A DNA stretch of 64,000 nucleotides from Deinococcus soli (ex Cha et al. 2016) (GTDB taxonomy: Bacteria; Deinococcota; Deinococci; Deinococcales; Deinococcaceae), in contig NZ_CP011389.1 in the NCBI RefSeq assembly GCF_001007995.1, positions 1,999,501 through 2,063,500 on the forward strand, given 5' to 3'. Shown here piece after piece: positions 30,042-42,730 of this stretch. The first letter of the stretch is position 1, and every line of letters begins with the position of its first letter. The position numbers and the translations under genes were made by a program. Below the pieces are notes generated by a model. It was given only the letters and a program-made list of their open reading frames with translations. It searched no databases and was not told the DNA's origin.

Positions 30042-30451
30042 ATGACCCTTTCCGCGCACGCCCTGCTGCTGCTGAACGCGCAGCGTCACGATCTGGACGA
30101 CCGGCCCGACGAGCGGTCGGTGGCGCGCGACTGGGCGCACCACGTGGCCGACGCCCGCGCGCAGGGCTGGGTGGTGGCGTTCGTGCAGTGGGACGCCCCG
30201 CATGGCGCCGCGTGGGACACCTTCTCGAAGGACTGGACGCTGCACCCGGACTTCCGCGCCGAGCAGGGCGACGTGCTCGTGCGCGCCGAACTGCCCGACG
30301 CGTTCGCGGGCAGTGAACTGGCCGCGCAGCTGCACGCCCGCGCCGTGCAGCGCCTGCACCTGCTGGCCCTGAGCGGCACGCCCGCGCTGGACGCCACGCT
30401 GGCCTCCGCCGAGGCGCAGGGCTTCCGGATCGAGTCGCTGGAGGTGCCCGC

Positions 30452-30455
<4 letters not shown>
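30042..30455 (+). CDS. Isochorismatase-like cysteine hydrolase fold protein (short)
   Basis: A 137-residue protein resembling the isochorismatase/nicotinamidase fold: ALLLLNAQRHDLDDRPDE has the position of the first catalytic Asp region changed to N-A-Q, and WVVAFVQWDAPHGAAWDTFSKDWTLHPDF resembles the middle strand. QRLHLLALSGTPALDATLASAEAQGFRIESLEV matches the C-terminal strand-helix where the catalytic Cys normally lies, but no Cys is present. The protein is shorter than usual (180-200) and lacks the D-K-C triad, so it may not be a hydrolase. A TATCCT box lies 7 nt before the ATG. It overlaps the downstream M42 gene by GTGA. Confidence 0.6.
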
Positions 30456-31474
<1,019 letters not shown>

Positions 31475-31490
31475 GGCGCGCGCTGGAGGT

Positions 31491-31517
31491 GGGTCCGGGC
31501 GAAGGCAGCCCGGGCCC
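31491..31517. terminator. Hairpin between the M42 gene and cytochrome c gene
   Basis: GGGTCCGGGC / GCCCGGGCCC form a 10-bp stem (one G-T wobble) around a 7-nt loop in a convergent intergenic space. No T-tract is present on the plus strand. Confidence 0.45.
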
Positions 31518-31525
31518 GCCGCCCT

Positions 31526-31951
31526 TCAGGGCGTCGGCGTGACGTGGTCGAGCGTCTCGGCATTCAGTTCCCCCTGGGGCCGGGGTAGACCGTTCTCGTG
31601 CAGCAGGTACGCGGTGACGTCCAGCACCTCCTGCGGGCTGAGGGTGCCCCGGCGGTCGTCCGGCATGGTGTCGCGGATCAGGTCGTGCAGCGCGCGGGGC
31701 GGCAGCGTGCGGTACAGCGCCCGGAAGGCTGCGCCGTCCAGCTCGGGGGCGCTGACGCCCTCCAGCCGGTCGCCGTGGCAGATCGCGCAGGCCAGGACGT
31801 AGGTGGTCTCGCCGCGCTGAAGCTGCCCGGCCGGGGCGGGTGTGGGGACGGCAGGCGGCGTGGCGGGGAAGGGGGGCCCGGTGGCCACGGTACCCGGGGA
31901 CGCGAGCAGGGACAGCAGGAGCAGGGGAGGGGCGCGGCGTACGCCGGGCAC
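31526..31951 (-). CDS. Exported mono-haem cytochrome c
   Basis: A roughly 141-residue protein with a signal peptide (GVRRAPPLLLLSLLASPG) and one c-type haem domain: ETTYVLACAICHGDRLEG with CAICH near residue 70, and distal-ligand region DTMPDDRRGTLSPQEVLDVTAYLLHENG. It is a periplasmic or membrane-tethered electron carrier. The start is uncertain: GTG 31951 gives a well-shaped signal peptide; a TTG at 32014 would add 21 residues and overlap the IclR control region, so it is less likely. It is divergent from the IclR regulator. Confidence 0.78.
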   Translation of the reverse strand: MPGVRRAPPLLLLSLLASPGTVATGPPFPATPPAVPTPAPAGQLQRGETTYVLACAICHGDRLEGVSAPELDGAAFRALYRTLPPRALHDLIRDTMPDDRRGTLSPQEVLDVTAYLLHENGLPRPQGELNAETLDHVTPTP

Positions 31952-32002
31952 TCTAGTCGGGGCGGCGGGCGGTGTGGGTGAACCGGGTACAGTGGGGGGG
32001 AC

Positions 32003-32017
32003 GGATGTATACAATCC
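32003..32017. promoter_or_regulatory. Candidate operator in the cytochrome c/IclR divergent region
   Basis: GGATGTATACAATCC contains GGAT/ATCC arms around a GTATAC core and falls at about the -35 position relative to the TAGGCT box (32031-32036) of the IclR gene. The location fits autoregulation by the IclR protein. No experimental or comparative support is available here. Confidence 0.35.
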
Positions 32018-32042
32018 GGGCTCGTCCCTGTAGGCTGGACGG

Positions 32043-32768
32043 GTGCTCTCTCTTCAGAAGGCGGCCAACATCCTGGGCGCATTCAGCGCCGAACAGCCCG
32101 AATGGGGCGTCCGTGCGCTCGCCGCGCACCTGGGAGTTCCCCGGGCCACCGCCCACGCGTACCTCGCCGGACTGACCGAGGCCGGATTCCTGCGCCGCAC
32201 CCCCGCCGGCAAATACCGCCTGTCCTGGCACATCGCCGAGATGGGCGCCCAGCTCACCTCCTCGCTGCCGTGGTTCCAGGAAGCCCGCTCGCTGATCACC
32301 CGCCTCGCGCTGGAAGTCCGCGCCGTGGCGTTCCTGTGCATCCTCGAGGGTGACGAGGTCGTCGCCGCCATCCGCGAACGCCACCCCGACGCCGACATCG
32401 ACCTGCCGCTGGACATCTACCTGCCCGCCACCGCCACCGCCAGCGGCAAGATCCTCTACGCCCACGCCGACATGACCCCCCGCACCTTCGCCGCCTGCAC
32501 GCCCAGCTCCATCACCAGCCTGGACGAGTGGCGCACCGAGGTCGCCAAGGTCAAACGCCTCGGGTACGCCTATTCCATCGAGGAATGGGTGCCCGGCCAG
32601 TGCACCCTGGGCGTGCCCTACCACGCGCTGCACACCGCGCACGGCGACACCGACACGGTGGTGGCCGCCATCGGCGTGCAGATGAGCGCCCAGCGCTACC
32701 TGCGCGAGGAACGCCACATCCGCGAGCGCGTCGTGCAGATCGTCCGCGAGGCCGAAGCCCTCCCGTAA
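32043..32768 (+). CDS. IclR-family transcriptional regulator
   Basis: A 241-residue regulator: an N-terminal winged helix (LQKAANILGAFSAEQPEWGVRALAAHLGVPRATAHAYLAGLTEAGFLRRTPAGKYRL, residues ~3-60) and an IclR effector-binding GAF-like domain (~75-235) with ATASGKILYAHAD, RLGYAYSIEEWVPGQCTLGVPYH and VVAAIGVQMSAQRY. IclR proteins control catabolic or permease genes in response to organic acids. The start is a GTG with a TAGGCT box 6 nt upstream. A strong hairpin follows the stop. The target is not obvious; the divergent cytochrome c and the gene itself are the nearest candidates. Confidence 0.92.
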   Translation: MLSLQKAANILGAFSAEQPEWGVRALAAHLGVPRATAHAYLAGLTEAGFLRRTPAGKYRLSWHIAEMGAQLTSSLPWFQEARSLITRLALEVRAVAFLCILEGDEVVAAIRERHPDADIDLPLDIYLPATATASGKILYAHADMTPRTFAACTPSSITSLDEWRTEVAKVKRLGYAYSIEEWVPGQCTLGVPYHALHTAHGDTDTVVAAIGVQMSAQRYLREERHIRERVVQIVREAEALP

Positions 32769-32782
32769 CCCACCCCCACCCC

Positions 32783-32819
32783 AGCGCGCCGCCCGGCACT
32801 GGATTCCGGGCGGCGCGCT
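32783..32819 (+). terminator. Strong hairpin after the IclR gene
   Basis: A perfect 14-bp inverted repeat AGCGCGCCGCCCGG / CCGGGCGGCGCGCT with a 9-nt loop lies 14 bp after the stop codon. No T-run follows, so it may act through stability or Rho-independent pausing only weakly. Confidence 0.55.
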
Positions 32820-32826
32820 GCGCTGT

Positions 32827-32985
32827 TCATCCGGATTCCGCCTGTTTCGTTGACAACCCTGAACCACACCGGGTTGCCAGCTCCACGACCGGAACGCGTT
32901 TCTCTCCTTCTCGCTCTGCTCCGCAGCTCTCCGAGTCCGCTCGGATTGAACGGCTTTGCAGGCCATTTAACCGGAGTCCGTCTCA
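32827..32985 (+). repeat. Dispersed intergenic repeat (MITE-like), copy B
   Basis: A ~159-bp element in the same family as 17906-18045 (opposite orientation), sharing TTCCGCCTGTTTCGTTGAC, GGTTGCCAGCTCCACGACC, TTCTCTCCTTCTCGC and GGAGTCCGT in the same order, with a ~20-bp insertion containing CTCCGAGTCCGCTCGGAT. The last three bases of the element (TCA, 32983-32985) are the stop codon of the minus-strand secreted protein gene, so the element forms the gene's end. With the preceding hairpin it fills the 214-bp gap between the two convergent genes. Confidence 0.75.
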
Positions 32986-34497
32986 CTCCTCGTACAGTTC
33001 GCCCGTGCGGGGCACCAGCGTCCAGTCGGTCACCCCCCAGCCCTGCGCGCCGCGCGCGAGGTTCACGATCATCGTGAAGCGCTCCCCGTTCACGTACTCG
33101 CTGTCGGTCTTCGCGTCCGTGAAGCCCACCGTGGTCGTCATGACCGCCTGCGCCCGCGTGGGCGTGTCCGTCAGCAGCCGCACGGAACTGAACGTGAAGT
33201 TCCCCAGCCGCGTCAGCGCGAACGCCTCCTGGCCCTTCCAGCCCGCCAGCCACGGCTGCGCGCGGGTCACGGCCGCCTGCACGCGCCGCTTCACCTCCGC
33301 CTGCTGCTCGGGCGTGCGCTTCACGTCCCGGAACTGCGCCGCCACGTGCCCCGCCAGCGCACTCAGGTCGCCCAGCAGGCGCGCCGTGACGCCCAGCGGT
33401 TCGTCCTTCAGTTCCGTCATCCCGCCCGCCGACACCCGCACCGGCAGGTAGCGGACGCTGCCGCTGCGCGCGTCCCGCAGCAGCGCGTCGTCCCGGCCCG
33501 ACGCGCGGCGCACCGTGGTGGTCGGCCACACCGGCACGACCGGTTCCCCGTACCCGTCGCGGGTCACCGGTACCGACAGCAGTACGGGCCCCGCCATCAC
33601 CTCTGAGCCCTGCGCGCGGTACAGGCGCAGCGTCGCCCCCTCTTTGCCGATCACCTGCCCCAGGTACGCCCGTACGCCCGGCGCGAGGAAGGCCCCGCCG
33701 ATCCCACTGCGCCTCGCGTCCGCGTTCACCCCGGCCCGCGTGGGCCAGTCCCACATCCCGACATCCGACATGTCCTGCTGGATATCCGGCCCGTAGTTCG
33801 CCAGCCACGCCGCGAACGGTGCCTCCAGGCCGCGCGCCCACCCGTCCGCCGCGTCCGCCCCGCGCGTCAGCACCCGCGCCGCGTACTCCACCAGCACCCC
33901 ACCGCTGAACCGCTCGTCCTCCGGCGCCGTCAGCGCGTACGCCTCCATGAATGCCGGGAACGCCCGCGTGTTCTCCACGAACCGCGCCCCGCCCGGCGTG
34001 GGCAGCAGCGAGTACACCACGGGCAGCGGCGCACTCTCCGCGAAACTCATCCCGTACCCGTACGCGAAGCGCCAGTCCGACCCGACCAGTTCCAGCGGCC
34101 CCCTGCCGTCCAGCTGCCGCGCCTCCAGCGTGTCACTGTGCGCACTGAACGCCGTCAGCAGCTTGCGGGGCGGGCTGGTCAGCGAGTACAGGTGATGCGT
34201 GAAACAGCAGTGCGCGCCGCCCGAGAAGCCCGAGAGGAGCACCTCCGGCACGCCGTCCCCCGTCACGTCCCGGCACCAGTCCACGCCCACCATCGTGTCC
34301 GTGACCGTCGCGTACGTCACGCCCGCCCGCGACAGGGTCACGCGGTCCTCCGGGTCGCCGAAGCCGTTCTCCACGGTTTTCACGGTGTACGCCCCGCAGG
34401 TGCTCAGGGTCGTTTTCAATGGCTGGGCATTCTGGGCATGACCAGGGGACAGGAGCAGCAGGGCGGGCAGGGACAGGAGCAGCAGGGCGCGATTCAT
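32983..34497 (-). CDS. Large secreted protein of unknown function
   Basis: A 504-residue exported protein. Signal peptide NRALLLLSLPALLLLSPGHAQ; mature start around residue 21. The N-terminal part resembles a VCBS/FG-GAP-like beta module (VGVDWCRDVTGDGVPEVLLSGFSGGAHCCFTHHLYSL: D-x-T-G-D-G-x-P-E). The middle holds FAYGYGMSFAESAPLPVVYSL; a C-terminal domain (~residues 375-500) looks like an NTF2- or SnoaL-like accessory. No catalytic motif is recognised. The start at 34497 follows GGAGG. Its stop codon falls in a dispersed repeat, so the native C-terminus may have been altered. Confidence 0.7.
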   Translation of the reverse strand: MNRALLLLSLPALLLLSPGHAQNAQPLKTTLSTCGAYTVKTVENGFGDPEDRVTLSRAGVTYATVTDTMVGVDWCRDVTGDGVPEVLLSGFSGGAHCCFTHHLYSLTSPPRKLLTAFSAHSDTLEARQLDGRGPLELVGSDWRFAYGYGMSFAESAPLPVVYSLLPTPGGARFVENTRAFPAFMEAYALTAPEDERFSGGVLVEYAARVLTRGADAADGWARGLEAPFAAWLANYGPDIQQDMSDVGMWDWPTRAGVNADARRSGIGGAFLAPGVRAYLGQVIGKEGATLRLYRAQGSEVMAGPVLLSVPVTRDGYGEPVVPVWPTTTVRRASGRDDALLRDARSGSVRYLPVRVSAGGMTELKDEPLGVTARLLGDLSALAGHVAAQFRDVKRTPEQQAEVKRRVQAAVTRAQPWLAGWKGQEAFALTRLGNFTFSSVRLLTDTPTRAQAVMTTTVGFTDAKTDSEYVNGERFTMIVNLARGAQGWGVTDWTLVPRTGELYEE

Positions 34498-34589
34498 GGA
34501 AACCTCCGGGACGTGGGACTCTCTGGCCTCATCTTCACCCGTCTGGACGGGGAAGGCCACCCCTGCTGTCGTGCGGGGCGCGGGCGGTG

Positions 34590-34595
34590 TACACT
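34590..34595 (+). promoter_or_regulatory. -10 box upstream of the TPP riboswitch
   Basis: TACACT lies 11 bp before the start of the riboswitch. It matches the TANNNT boxes used across the window; the -35 region is not conserved. Transcription would begin at about 34602, immediately before the THI element. Confidence 0.5.
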
Positions 34596-34605
34596 CGCCG
34601 CACAG

Positions 34606-34703
34606 TCACCAGGGGTGCCGACCGTCAACAGCGTCGGCTGAGAGAACACCGTGTTCAACCCTAGGAACCTGATCTGGTTCATACCAGCGGAGGGAGCGTG
34701 ACG
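34606..34703 (+). ncRNA. TPP (THI element) riboswitch
   Basis: The conserved parts of the thiamine pyrophosphate aptamer occur in order: AGGGGTGCCG (34611-34620), GGCTGAGAGAACACC (about 34636-34650) and CCTAGGAACCTGATCTGGTT..ATACCAGCGGAGGGA (34660-34695; pyrophosphate-sensing helix and closing P1). It precedes thiC and is followed by an intrinsic terminator, implying transcription attenuation when TPP is bound. The 391-bp gap between the secreted-protein gene and thiC consists of promoter, this aptamer, the terminator and a ~130-nt leader. Confidence 0.95.
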
Positions 34704-34727
34704 GGTGCCGAAACAGTTGTCGTGTTT

Positions 34728-34760
34728 CGCCCCCCTCCGACGCGTGAGGGGGGCGTTTTG
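34728..34760 (+). terminator. Riboswitch-linked intrinsic terminator
   Basis: A perfect 10-bp stem CGCCCCCCTC / GAGGGGGGCG (34728-34737 with 34746-34755), 8-nt loop, then TTTTGTTGTTG. A second hairpin CGAAACA / TGTTTCG lies just upstream and overlaps the terminator's first two bases, making it a possible anti-terminator or alternative fold. Confidence 0.8.
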
Positions 34761-34813
34761 TTGTTGCGAATCCACTGACCTGACCGACCCGACCTGACGG
34801 GCTGCCCTGCTGA

Positions 34814-37385
<2,572 letters not shown>

Positions 37386-37389
<4 letters not shown>

Positions 37390-37598
37390 CCCGACCCGCC
37401 ACCCTGACCGTGAACGGCGAGGCGCGGCCCCTCACGCCCGGCCTGACCCTGCACGCCCTGCTGCGCGACCTGAACATCGACCCGGCGCGCGTCGCGGTGG
37501 GCGTGAACGACGACGTGTACCCCGGCGCCCGCGCGCCGCACCGCACCCTGGAGGCCGGAGATGTCATCGAGATCGTCCGCGTTATCGGGGGGGGCTGA
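37386..37598 (+). CDS. thiS: Sulfur carrier protein ThiS
   Basis: A 70-residue ubiquitin-like protein ending in GG (IVRVIGGG), whose C-terminal thiocarboxylate donates sulfur for the thiazole ring. Start pattern [24 protein letters not shown] and [12 protein letters not shown] are typical. GTG start overlaps thiE's stop. The adenylating enzyme ThiF is not in this window. A 114-bp gap with a hairpin precedes thiG. Confidence 0.93.
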
Positions 37599-37659
37599 CC
37601 GTTCCGGGGCAGCGTGGGCCGTCAGGCCCTCTGCCCCCGAGCGGCGCGAGCAGGAACAG

Positions 37660-37690
37660 GTGCGGGTTCTGCGGACTGGAGAACCTGCGC
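37660..37690 (+). other. Hairpin in the thiS-thiG gap
   Basis: GTGCGGGTTCT and AGAACCTGCGC pair over 11 bp (two wobbles) around a 9-nt loop, 22 nt before the thiG start. It lies in the only sizeable non-coding gap of the thi operon and may act as a processing or partial-termination signal. Confidence 0.4.
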
Positions 37691-37712
37691 GTCCATTCAC
37701 CGGAGGTTCGTC

Positions 37713-38528
37713 ATGAAGCAGAATCCGCACAGGCCCGACCCCTTCACCCTCGGCGGCAAAGTGTTCACCTCACGCCTGATGACCGGCACGGGGAAATTCA
37801 CGGACTTCGGCGTGATGCGCGAGGCGCTCGCCGCGAGCGGGTCGCAGATCGTGACCGTCGCCATCCGCCGGGTCGAACTGCGGGCGCCGGGGCATGACGG
37901 CTTACTCGACGCGCTGGACTGGGACGCGCTGCAACTCCTGCCGAACACCGCCGGGTGCCGCACCGCCGACGAGGCGCTGCGCGTGGCGCGGCTGGCGCGC
38001 GTGGCGACCGGCGTGAACTGGATCAAGCTGGAGGTCATCCCCGACGCCCGCTACCTGCTGCCCGACCCGGTGGGCACGCTGCGCGCCGCCGAGGCGCTGG
38101 CCGCCGACGGGTTCACGGTGCTGCCGTACGTGCAGGCCGACGCGGTGCTGGCCCGCGCGCTGGAGGACGCCGGGTGCGCCGCCGTGATGCCCCTGGCGAG
38201 CCCCATCGGGTCCGGGCGGGGCCTGCGCAGCCCCGAGCTGCTGCGAACCGTGCTGGACGGCGCGCGCTTGCCCACCATCGTGGACGCGGGCCTGGGCGTC
38301 CCGAGCGACGCGGCGCAGGCGCTGGAACTCGGAGCAGACGCCGTGCTGGTGAACACCGCGATTGCCGAGGCGCGCGACCCGGTCGGCATGGCCCGCGCCT
38401 TCGCGCTGGGCGTGCAGGCGGGCCGCGCGGCGTTCCTGGCCGGACGCATGCCCGAACGCACGCACGCCAGCCCCAGCAGTCCGGCGGCGGGGGTGGTGCG
38501 CCTGCCCGACCCGGAAGTGCCGGTGTGA
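37713..38528 (+). CDS. thiG: Thiazole synthase ThiG
   Basis: A 271-residue TIM-barrel enzyme assembling thiazole phosphate from DXP, dehydroglycine and ThiS-thiocarboxylate. Seen: [64 protein letters not shown] (imine-forming Lys), [23 protein letters not shown] and [29 protein letters not shown]. The start has GGAGG 8 nt upstream, an independent ribosome binding site after the thiS-thiG gap; the stop overlaps thiO's GTG. Confidence 0.95.
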   Translation: MKQNPHRPDPFTLGGKVFTSRLMTGTGKFTDFGVMREALAASGSQIVTVAIRRVELRAPGHDGLLDALDWDALQLLPNTAGCRTADEALRVARLARVATGVNWIKLEVIPDARYLLPDPVGTLRAAEALAADGFTVLPYVQADAVLARALEDAGCAAVMPLASPIGSGRGLRSPELLRTVLDGARLPTIVDAGLGVPSDAAQALELGADAVLVNTAIAEARDPVGMARAFALGVQAGRAAFLAGRMPERTHASPSSPAAGVVRLPDPEVPV

Positions 38529-39436
38529 CACGCACGCGGGAGGTGATCGTGGTGGGCGGCGGCCTGATCGGGTCGCTGGTGGCGTTCACGCTGCGACAGG
38601 CGGGTGCGGACGTGCTGGTGCTGGATGTGGACCGGCCGGGCGCGGCGTGGCGGGCGGCGGCAGGTCTCCTGACGCCGGACGGCGAGCGGCTGTGCGGCAC
38701 GCCCCTGCACGCGGACGCGCTGGAGGGGCTGCGCCGCTGGCCCGCGCTGGCGGCGCAGCTGGAACGCTCTGGTGTGCCCGTTCACCTGCGCCCCGGCGTG
38801 GCCCGCGTGCTGCCCGGAGGTGGCCTGACCGGCACGCCGGGCGAGGGGAGCCTGCATCCACCGTCCGTGGTGCGCGCGGCCCGGCAGGGGCTGGAGGTGG
38901 TGGCCGCGCAGGTCCAGGCCCTCGGCCCGTCGGGCGGCGGGGTGCGGGTGCGGACGGACACGGGCGACTGGTTCGCCGGGCAGGTGATCCTCGCGGCGGG
39001 CGCGTGGAGCGGGGCGTTCGGCGTGCCGGTGGGGGCGCAGCAGGGGCAGGCGCTGCTGCTGCGCGGCGCTCCGGGCGTGGGCGCGTGGTACGGTCCGCCC
39101 GCGCGGGGGTTTTCCCGCTACGCGCTGTCCCGCCCGGACGGCCTGTACGTCGGCGCGACCAGCCGCGACACGTGGGCCACCACACCCGACGCCCACGCGG
39201 CCCGCTGGCTGCGTGGGGCCGCCCGGACGCTCGTGCCCGGCGCAGACGGGGCGGAGGTCGCCGCGCACCTCGTGGGCCTGCGGCCGGTCACGCCGGACTG
39301 TCTGCCGCTGGTGGGGCTGCACCCGACCCTGCCGGGCGTACTCGTCGCGGCGGGGCACGGGCGGCACGGGGCGCTGCTGGCCCCGGTCACGGCGGCGCGG
39401 GTGCTGGCGCTGGCGGAACGCGGGGTGAGTGCATGA
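38525..39436 (+). CDS. thiO: Glycine oxidase ThiO
   Basis: A 303-residue FAD-dependent DAO-type oxidase supplying dehydroglycine for thiazole synthesis under aerobic conditions, in place of ThiH. Seen: [29 protein letters not shown] (FAD Rossmann), [68 protein letters not shown] and [15 protein letters not shown] plus [14 protein letters not shown]. It is somewhat shorter than Bacillus ThiO (369). Starts at GTG overlapping thiG and ends overlapping thiD (ATGA). Confidence 0.9.
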   Translation: MTRTREVIVVGGGLIGSLVAFTLRQAGADVLVLDVDRPGAAWRAAAGLLTPDGERLCGTPLHADALEGLRRWPALAAQLERSGVPVHLRPGVARVLPGGGLTGTPGEGSLHPPSVVRAARQGLEVVAAQVQALGPSGGGVRVRTDTGDWFAGQVILAAGAWSGAFGVPVGAQQGQALLLRGAPGVGAWYGPPARGFSRYALSRPDGLYVGATSRDTWATTPDAHAARWLRGAARTLVPGADGAEVAAHLVGLRPVTPDCLPLVGLHPTLPGVLVAAGHGRHGALLAPVTAARVLALAERGVSA

Positions 39437-40203
39437 CGGTGCCCGTTGCGCTCACCATCGCCGGGTCGGATTCCGGTGGCGGGGCGGGCGTCCAGGCGGA
39501 CCTGAAGACCTTCGAGGCGCACGGCGTGTACGGCACGAGCGTCCTGACGCTGATCACCGCGCAGAACACGCGGGGTGTGCAGGCCGCGTACCCGCTGCCG
39601 CCGGAGCTGGTGGCGGCGCAGCTGCGGGCCGTGCTGGACGATTTCCCGGTCGCGGCAGTGAAGACGGGTGCGCTGGGCAACGCGGGGCTGGTGCGCGCGG
39701 TGGCGGACGCCCTGCGCGGACGGAATCTGCCGCTGGTCGTCGATCCGGTCATGCTCGCCAAGAGCGGGGACGCCCTGCTGGACGGGGGCGCCCTGCACGC
39801 CCTGCGGGACGAACTGCTGCCCCTGGCGACGCTGGTCACCCCGAACGTGCCCGAGTGGGCGGCGCTGCGCGCGGCGGGCGTGCCGGACACCACGCCGCTG
39901 CTCCTGAAGGGTGGGCACGCGCCCGGCGAGACCGTCACCGACGAGCTGCGCGCCCACGGGCACCACCTCACACTGCGGGCGGCGCGGCAGCCCACGCGGC
40001 ACACGCACGGCACGGGCTGCACGCTGTCGGCGGCGATCACCGCGAACCTCGCGCGCGGTCTGGCCCTGCCGGACGCCGTACGGGCGGCGCACGCATACCT
40101 TCAGGCCGCAATTCTCGCTGCTCCCGGCCTGGGCGCAGGATACGGGCCGCTGGGGCACCGGGCGGCCGGGCTGACCCTGCAATCCACCCCACATCCAACC
40201 TAA
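39433..40203 (+). CDS. thiD: Hydroxymethylpyrimidine/phosphomethylpyrimidine kinase ThiD
   Basis: A 256-residue ribokinase-fold enzyme phosphorylating HMP and HMP-P. Seen: [40 protein letters not shown] segment ([13 protein letters not shown]), [49 protein letters not shown] and the catalytic [22 protein letters not shown] overlaps thiO's stop. It is the last gene of the operon; its final codon is read 4 bp into the paaA operator region. Confidence 0.94.
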   Translation: MTVPVALTIAGSDSGGGAGVQADLKTFEAHGVYGTSVLTLITAQNTRGVQAAYPLPPELVAAQLRAVLDDFPVAAVKTGALGNAGLVRAVADALRGRNLPLVVDPVMLAKSGDALLDGGALHALRDELLPLATLVTPNVPEWAALRAAGVPDTTPLLLKGGHAPGETVTDELRAHGHHLTLRAARQPTRHTHGTGCTLSAAITANLARGLALPDAVRAAHAYLQAAILAAPGLGAGYGPLGHRAAGLTLQSTPHPT

Positions 40204-40214
40204 CGCTCGTTAGG
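40199..40214. promoter_or_regulatory. PaaR-type operator upstream of paaA
   Basis: A perfect 16-bp palindrome with core CTAACGCTCGTTAG ends directly at the TACACT -10 box (40215-40220) of paaA. It fits the pattern CNAACGNNCGTTNG reported for the TetR-family repressor PaaR of Thermus thermophilus, which is released by phenylacetyl-CoA. No paaR gene lies in the window. The operator also overlaps the last bases of thiD. Repression would block RNA polymerase at paaA. Confidence 0.75.
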
Positions 40215-40220
40215 TACACT

Positions 40221-40251
40221 GGGGACAAGTCCCCATCCGGAGGTTGTCCCC
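40221..40251 (+). promoter_or_regulatory. paaA leader hairpin with ribosome binding site in the loop
   Basis: GGGGACAA (40221-40228) pairs with TTGTCCCC (40244-40251), directly before the ATG, leaving GGAGG (40239-40243) next to the stem. Alternatively GGGGAC pairs with GTCCCC (40229-40234) in a shorter hairpin that frees the ribosome binding site. Both cannot form together. Confidence 0.45.
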
Positions 40252-41226
<975 letters not shown>

Positions 41227-41324
41227 ACCCCTCCGCCCCTTCGGGGCACCTCCACTCAAAGGGGAGGCAATGCATATCCCTGGCTCCCCTTGAGGGGAGC
41301 TGTCAGCGAAGCTGACTGAGGGGT
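41227..41324. repeat. Two head-to-head palindromic repeat units between paaA and paaB
   Basis: Unit 1 (41227-41269) and the reverse complement of unit 2 (41281-41325) share ACCCCTC.G, a variable stem capped by CTTCG, A.CTCC.CTCAA, then GGGGAG.CA. Each forms two consecutive hairpins and together they form a large cruciform. The outermost ACCCCTC and GAGGGGT are complementary. REP/BIME-like elements of this kind often affect mRNA stability and differential expression within operons. Confidence 0.7.
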
Positions 41325-41351
41325 CGCCCCCCAGCTGCGAAAGGAAACCCA

Positions 41352-41942
41352 ATGACTCAACCTCAATCCCCTTCCTCCGATACGCAGTGGCCGCGCTGGG
41401 AGGTGTTCAAGCAGGACGCCCCGGGCCGCCCGCATCAGGCGGTGGGGAGCGTGCACGCGGGTGATCCGCCGCATGCGCTCCTCACGGCGCGGAACGTGTT
41501 CGTGCGCCGCCCGGCGGCCGTGAGCCTGTGGTGCGTCCGTGAGGACAACATCCTCACCGCCACGCCCGAGGAACTGACCACGAATCCCGCGCTGCTGGAC
41601 ACGCCCGGCGAGCCCGGGACGTACCACGTGGGCGTGAAACGTACGAACAAGCGCAGCATGACGTTCGTGGACCTCAGCGGCACCGTGCAGGCCAGCGGGG
41701 GCGGCAACGCGCTGCGGCAGGCGCAGGTCATGCACCCCGACGTGCTGGCCTGGATGGTCTTCCCGGACACGGCGGTCGTCCGCACGGATGAGGACCCCGG
41801 CACCGTCGAGAGCTGGTTCGCGCCCGCAAAAGACAAGACGTACAAGCAGCAGCAGCACTACGGCGTGATCGGCCGGCACGTCGGCGAACTGAAACGCGCC
41901 GGGCTGATGCCGGGCCGCGCCGCCAGCGAGGAAGGCGCATGA
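41352..41942 (+). CDS. paaB: Phenylacetyl-CoA epoxidase subunit PaaB (extended form)
   Basis: A 196-residue protein. The N-terminal part ([55 protein letters not shown], residues ~13-68) is the conserved PaaB domain. The remainder, with [32 protein letters not shown] and [26 protein letters not shown], makes it about twice the E. coli length (95). Similar long PaaB proteins are expected in Deinococcus-Thermus, but this is from memory. The start has AAAGGA 9 nt upstream; the stop overlaps paaC (ATGA). Confidence 0.88.
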   Translation: MTQPQSPSSDTQWPRWEVFKQDAPGRPHQAVGSVHAGDPPHALLTARNVFVRRPAAVSLWCVREDNILTATPEELTTNPALLDTPGEPGTYHVGVKRTNKRSMTFVDLSGTVQASGGGNALRQAQVMHPDVLAWMVFPDTAVVRTDEDPGTVESWFAPAKDKTYKQQQHYGVIGRHVGELKRAGLMPGRAASEEGA

Positions 41943-42730
41943 CCCCCACTCCATCCATCAGCGGGACCGAACTGACCGACACGCAGACGCAGGCGCTCCT
42001 CCTGAAACTCACGGTCCTCGCCGACGACGAGATCATCCTCGCCCACCGGAACGGCGAGTGGACCGGCCACGCCCCCATCCTGGAAGAGGACATCGCACTG
42101 GCGAACATCGCGCAGGACGAACTCGGGCACGCCGGACTGTACCTGAGCCTCGCGCAGACCCTCGGCGGCAGCGACCCCGACCGGGTGGCGTTCTGGCGCG
42201 GCCCGGACGACTACCGGAACACCCGCCTCGTGGAACTCCCGAAAGGCGACTGGGCGTTCACGATGGTCCGGCAGTTCCTGTACGACACCTCCGAGGCCCT
42301 GTGGCTGGAGGCCGCCACCCGCAGCACCTACGCGCCCCTCGCGGAGATCGCGGCGAAAGCCGTGCGCGAGGAGAAATTCCACGTGCAGCACACCGCGCTG
42401 TGGGTGGAACGCCTCGCGCTGGGCACACCCGAGAGTGAACGCCGCACCCAGGCCGCCCTGACGGAACTCTGGCCGCACGCCGCGCAACTCTTCCAGCCGG
42501 TCGAGGGTGAAGCGGCCCTGACCGCTTCCGGCATCCTTCCCGACCTGAACGCCGTGCACGCCCGCTGGACCGATCTCGTCACCCGGCACCTCGTGGACAA
42601 GTGCGGCCTCACCCTCCCCGACGCCCCCACCACCCAGCCCGGCCGCGACACGCACACCCACCACCTCGCCCCCCTGCTGGAAGAGATGCAGAGCGTCGCC
42701 CGACAACACCCCGACGCCGAGGTCTGGTGA
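41939..42730 (+). CDS. paaC: Phenylacetyl-CoA epoxidase structural subunit PaaC
   Basis: A 263-residue ferritin-like partner of PaaA. Seen: [53 protein letters not shown] in succession (residues ~17-70), [43 protein letters not shown] and the C-terminal [33 protein letters not shown]. Typical length 250-260. The start overlaps paaB's stop (ATGA); the stop overlaps the paaD GTG (GTGA). Confidence 0.93.
   Translation: MTPTPSISGTELTDTQTQALLLKLTVLADDEIILAHRNGEWTGHAPILEEDIALANIAQDELGHAGLYLSLAQTLGGSDPDRVAFWRGPDDYRNTRLVELPKGDWAFTMVRQFLYDTSEALWLEAATRSTYAPLAEIAAKAVREEKFHVQHTALWVERLALGTPESERRTQAALTELWPHAAQLFQPVEGEAALTASGILPDLNAVHARWTDLVTRHLVDKCGLTLPDAPTTQPGRDTHTHHLAPLLEEMQSVARQHPDAEVW

Noticed and set aside
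31952..32014. TTG start at 32014 for the cytochrome c gene
   Set aside because: It would add a Pro-rich stretch before the signal peptide and overlap the IclR control region.
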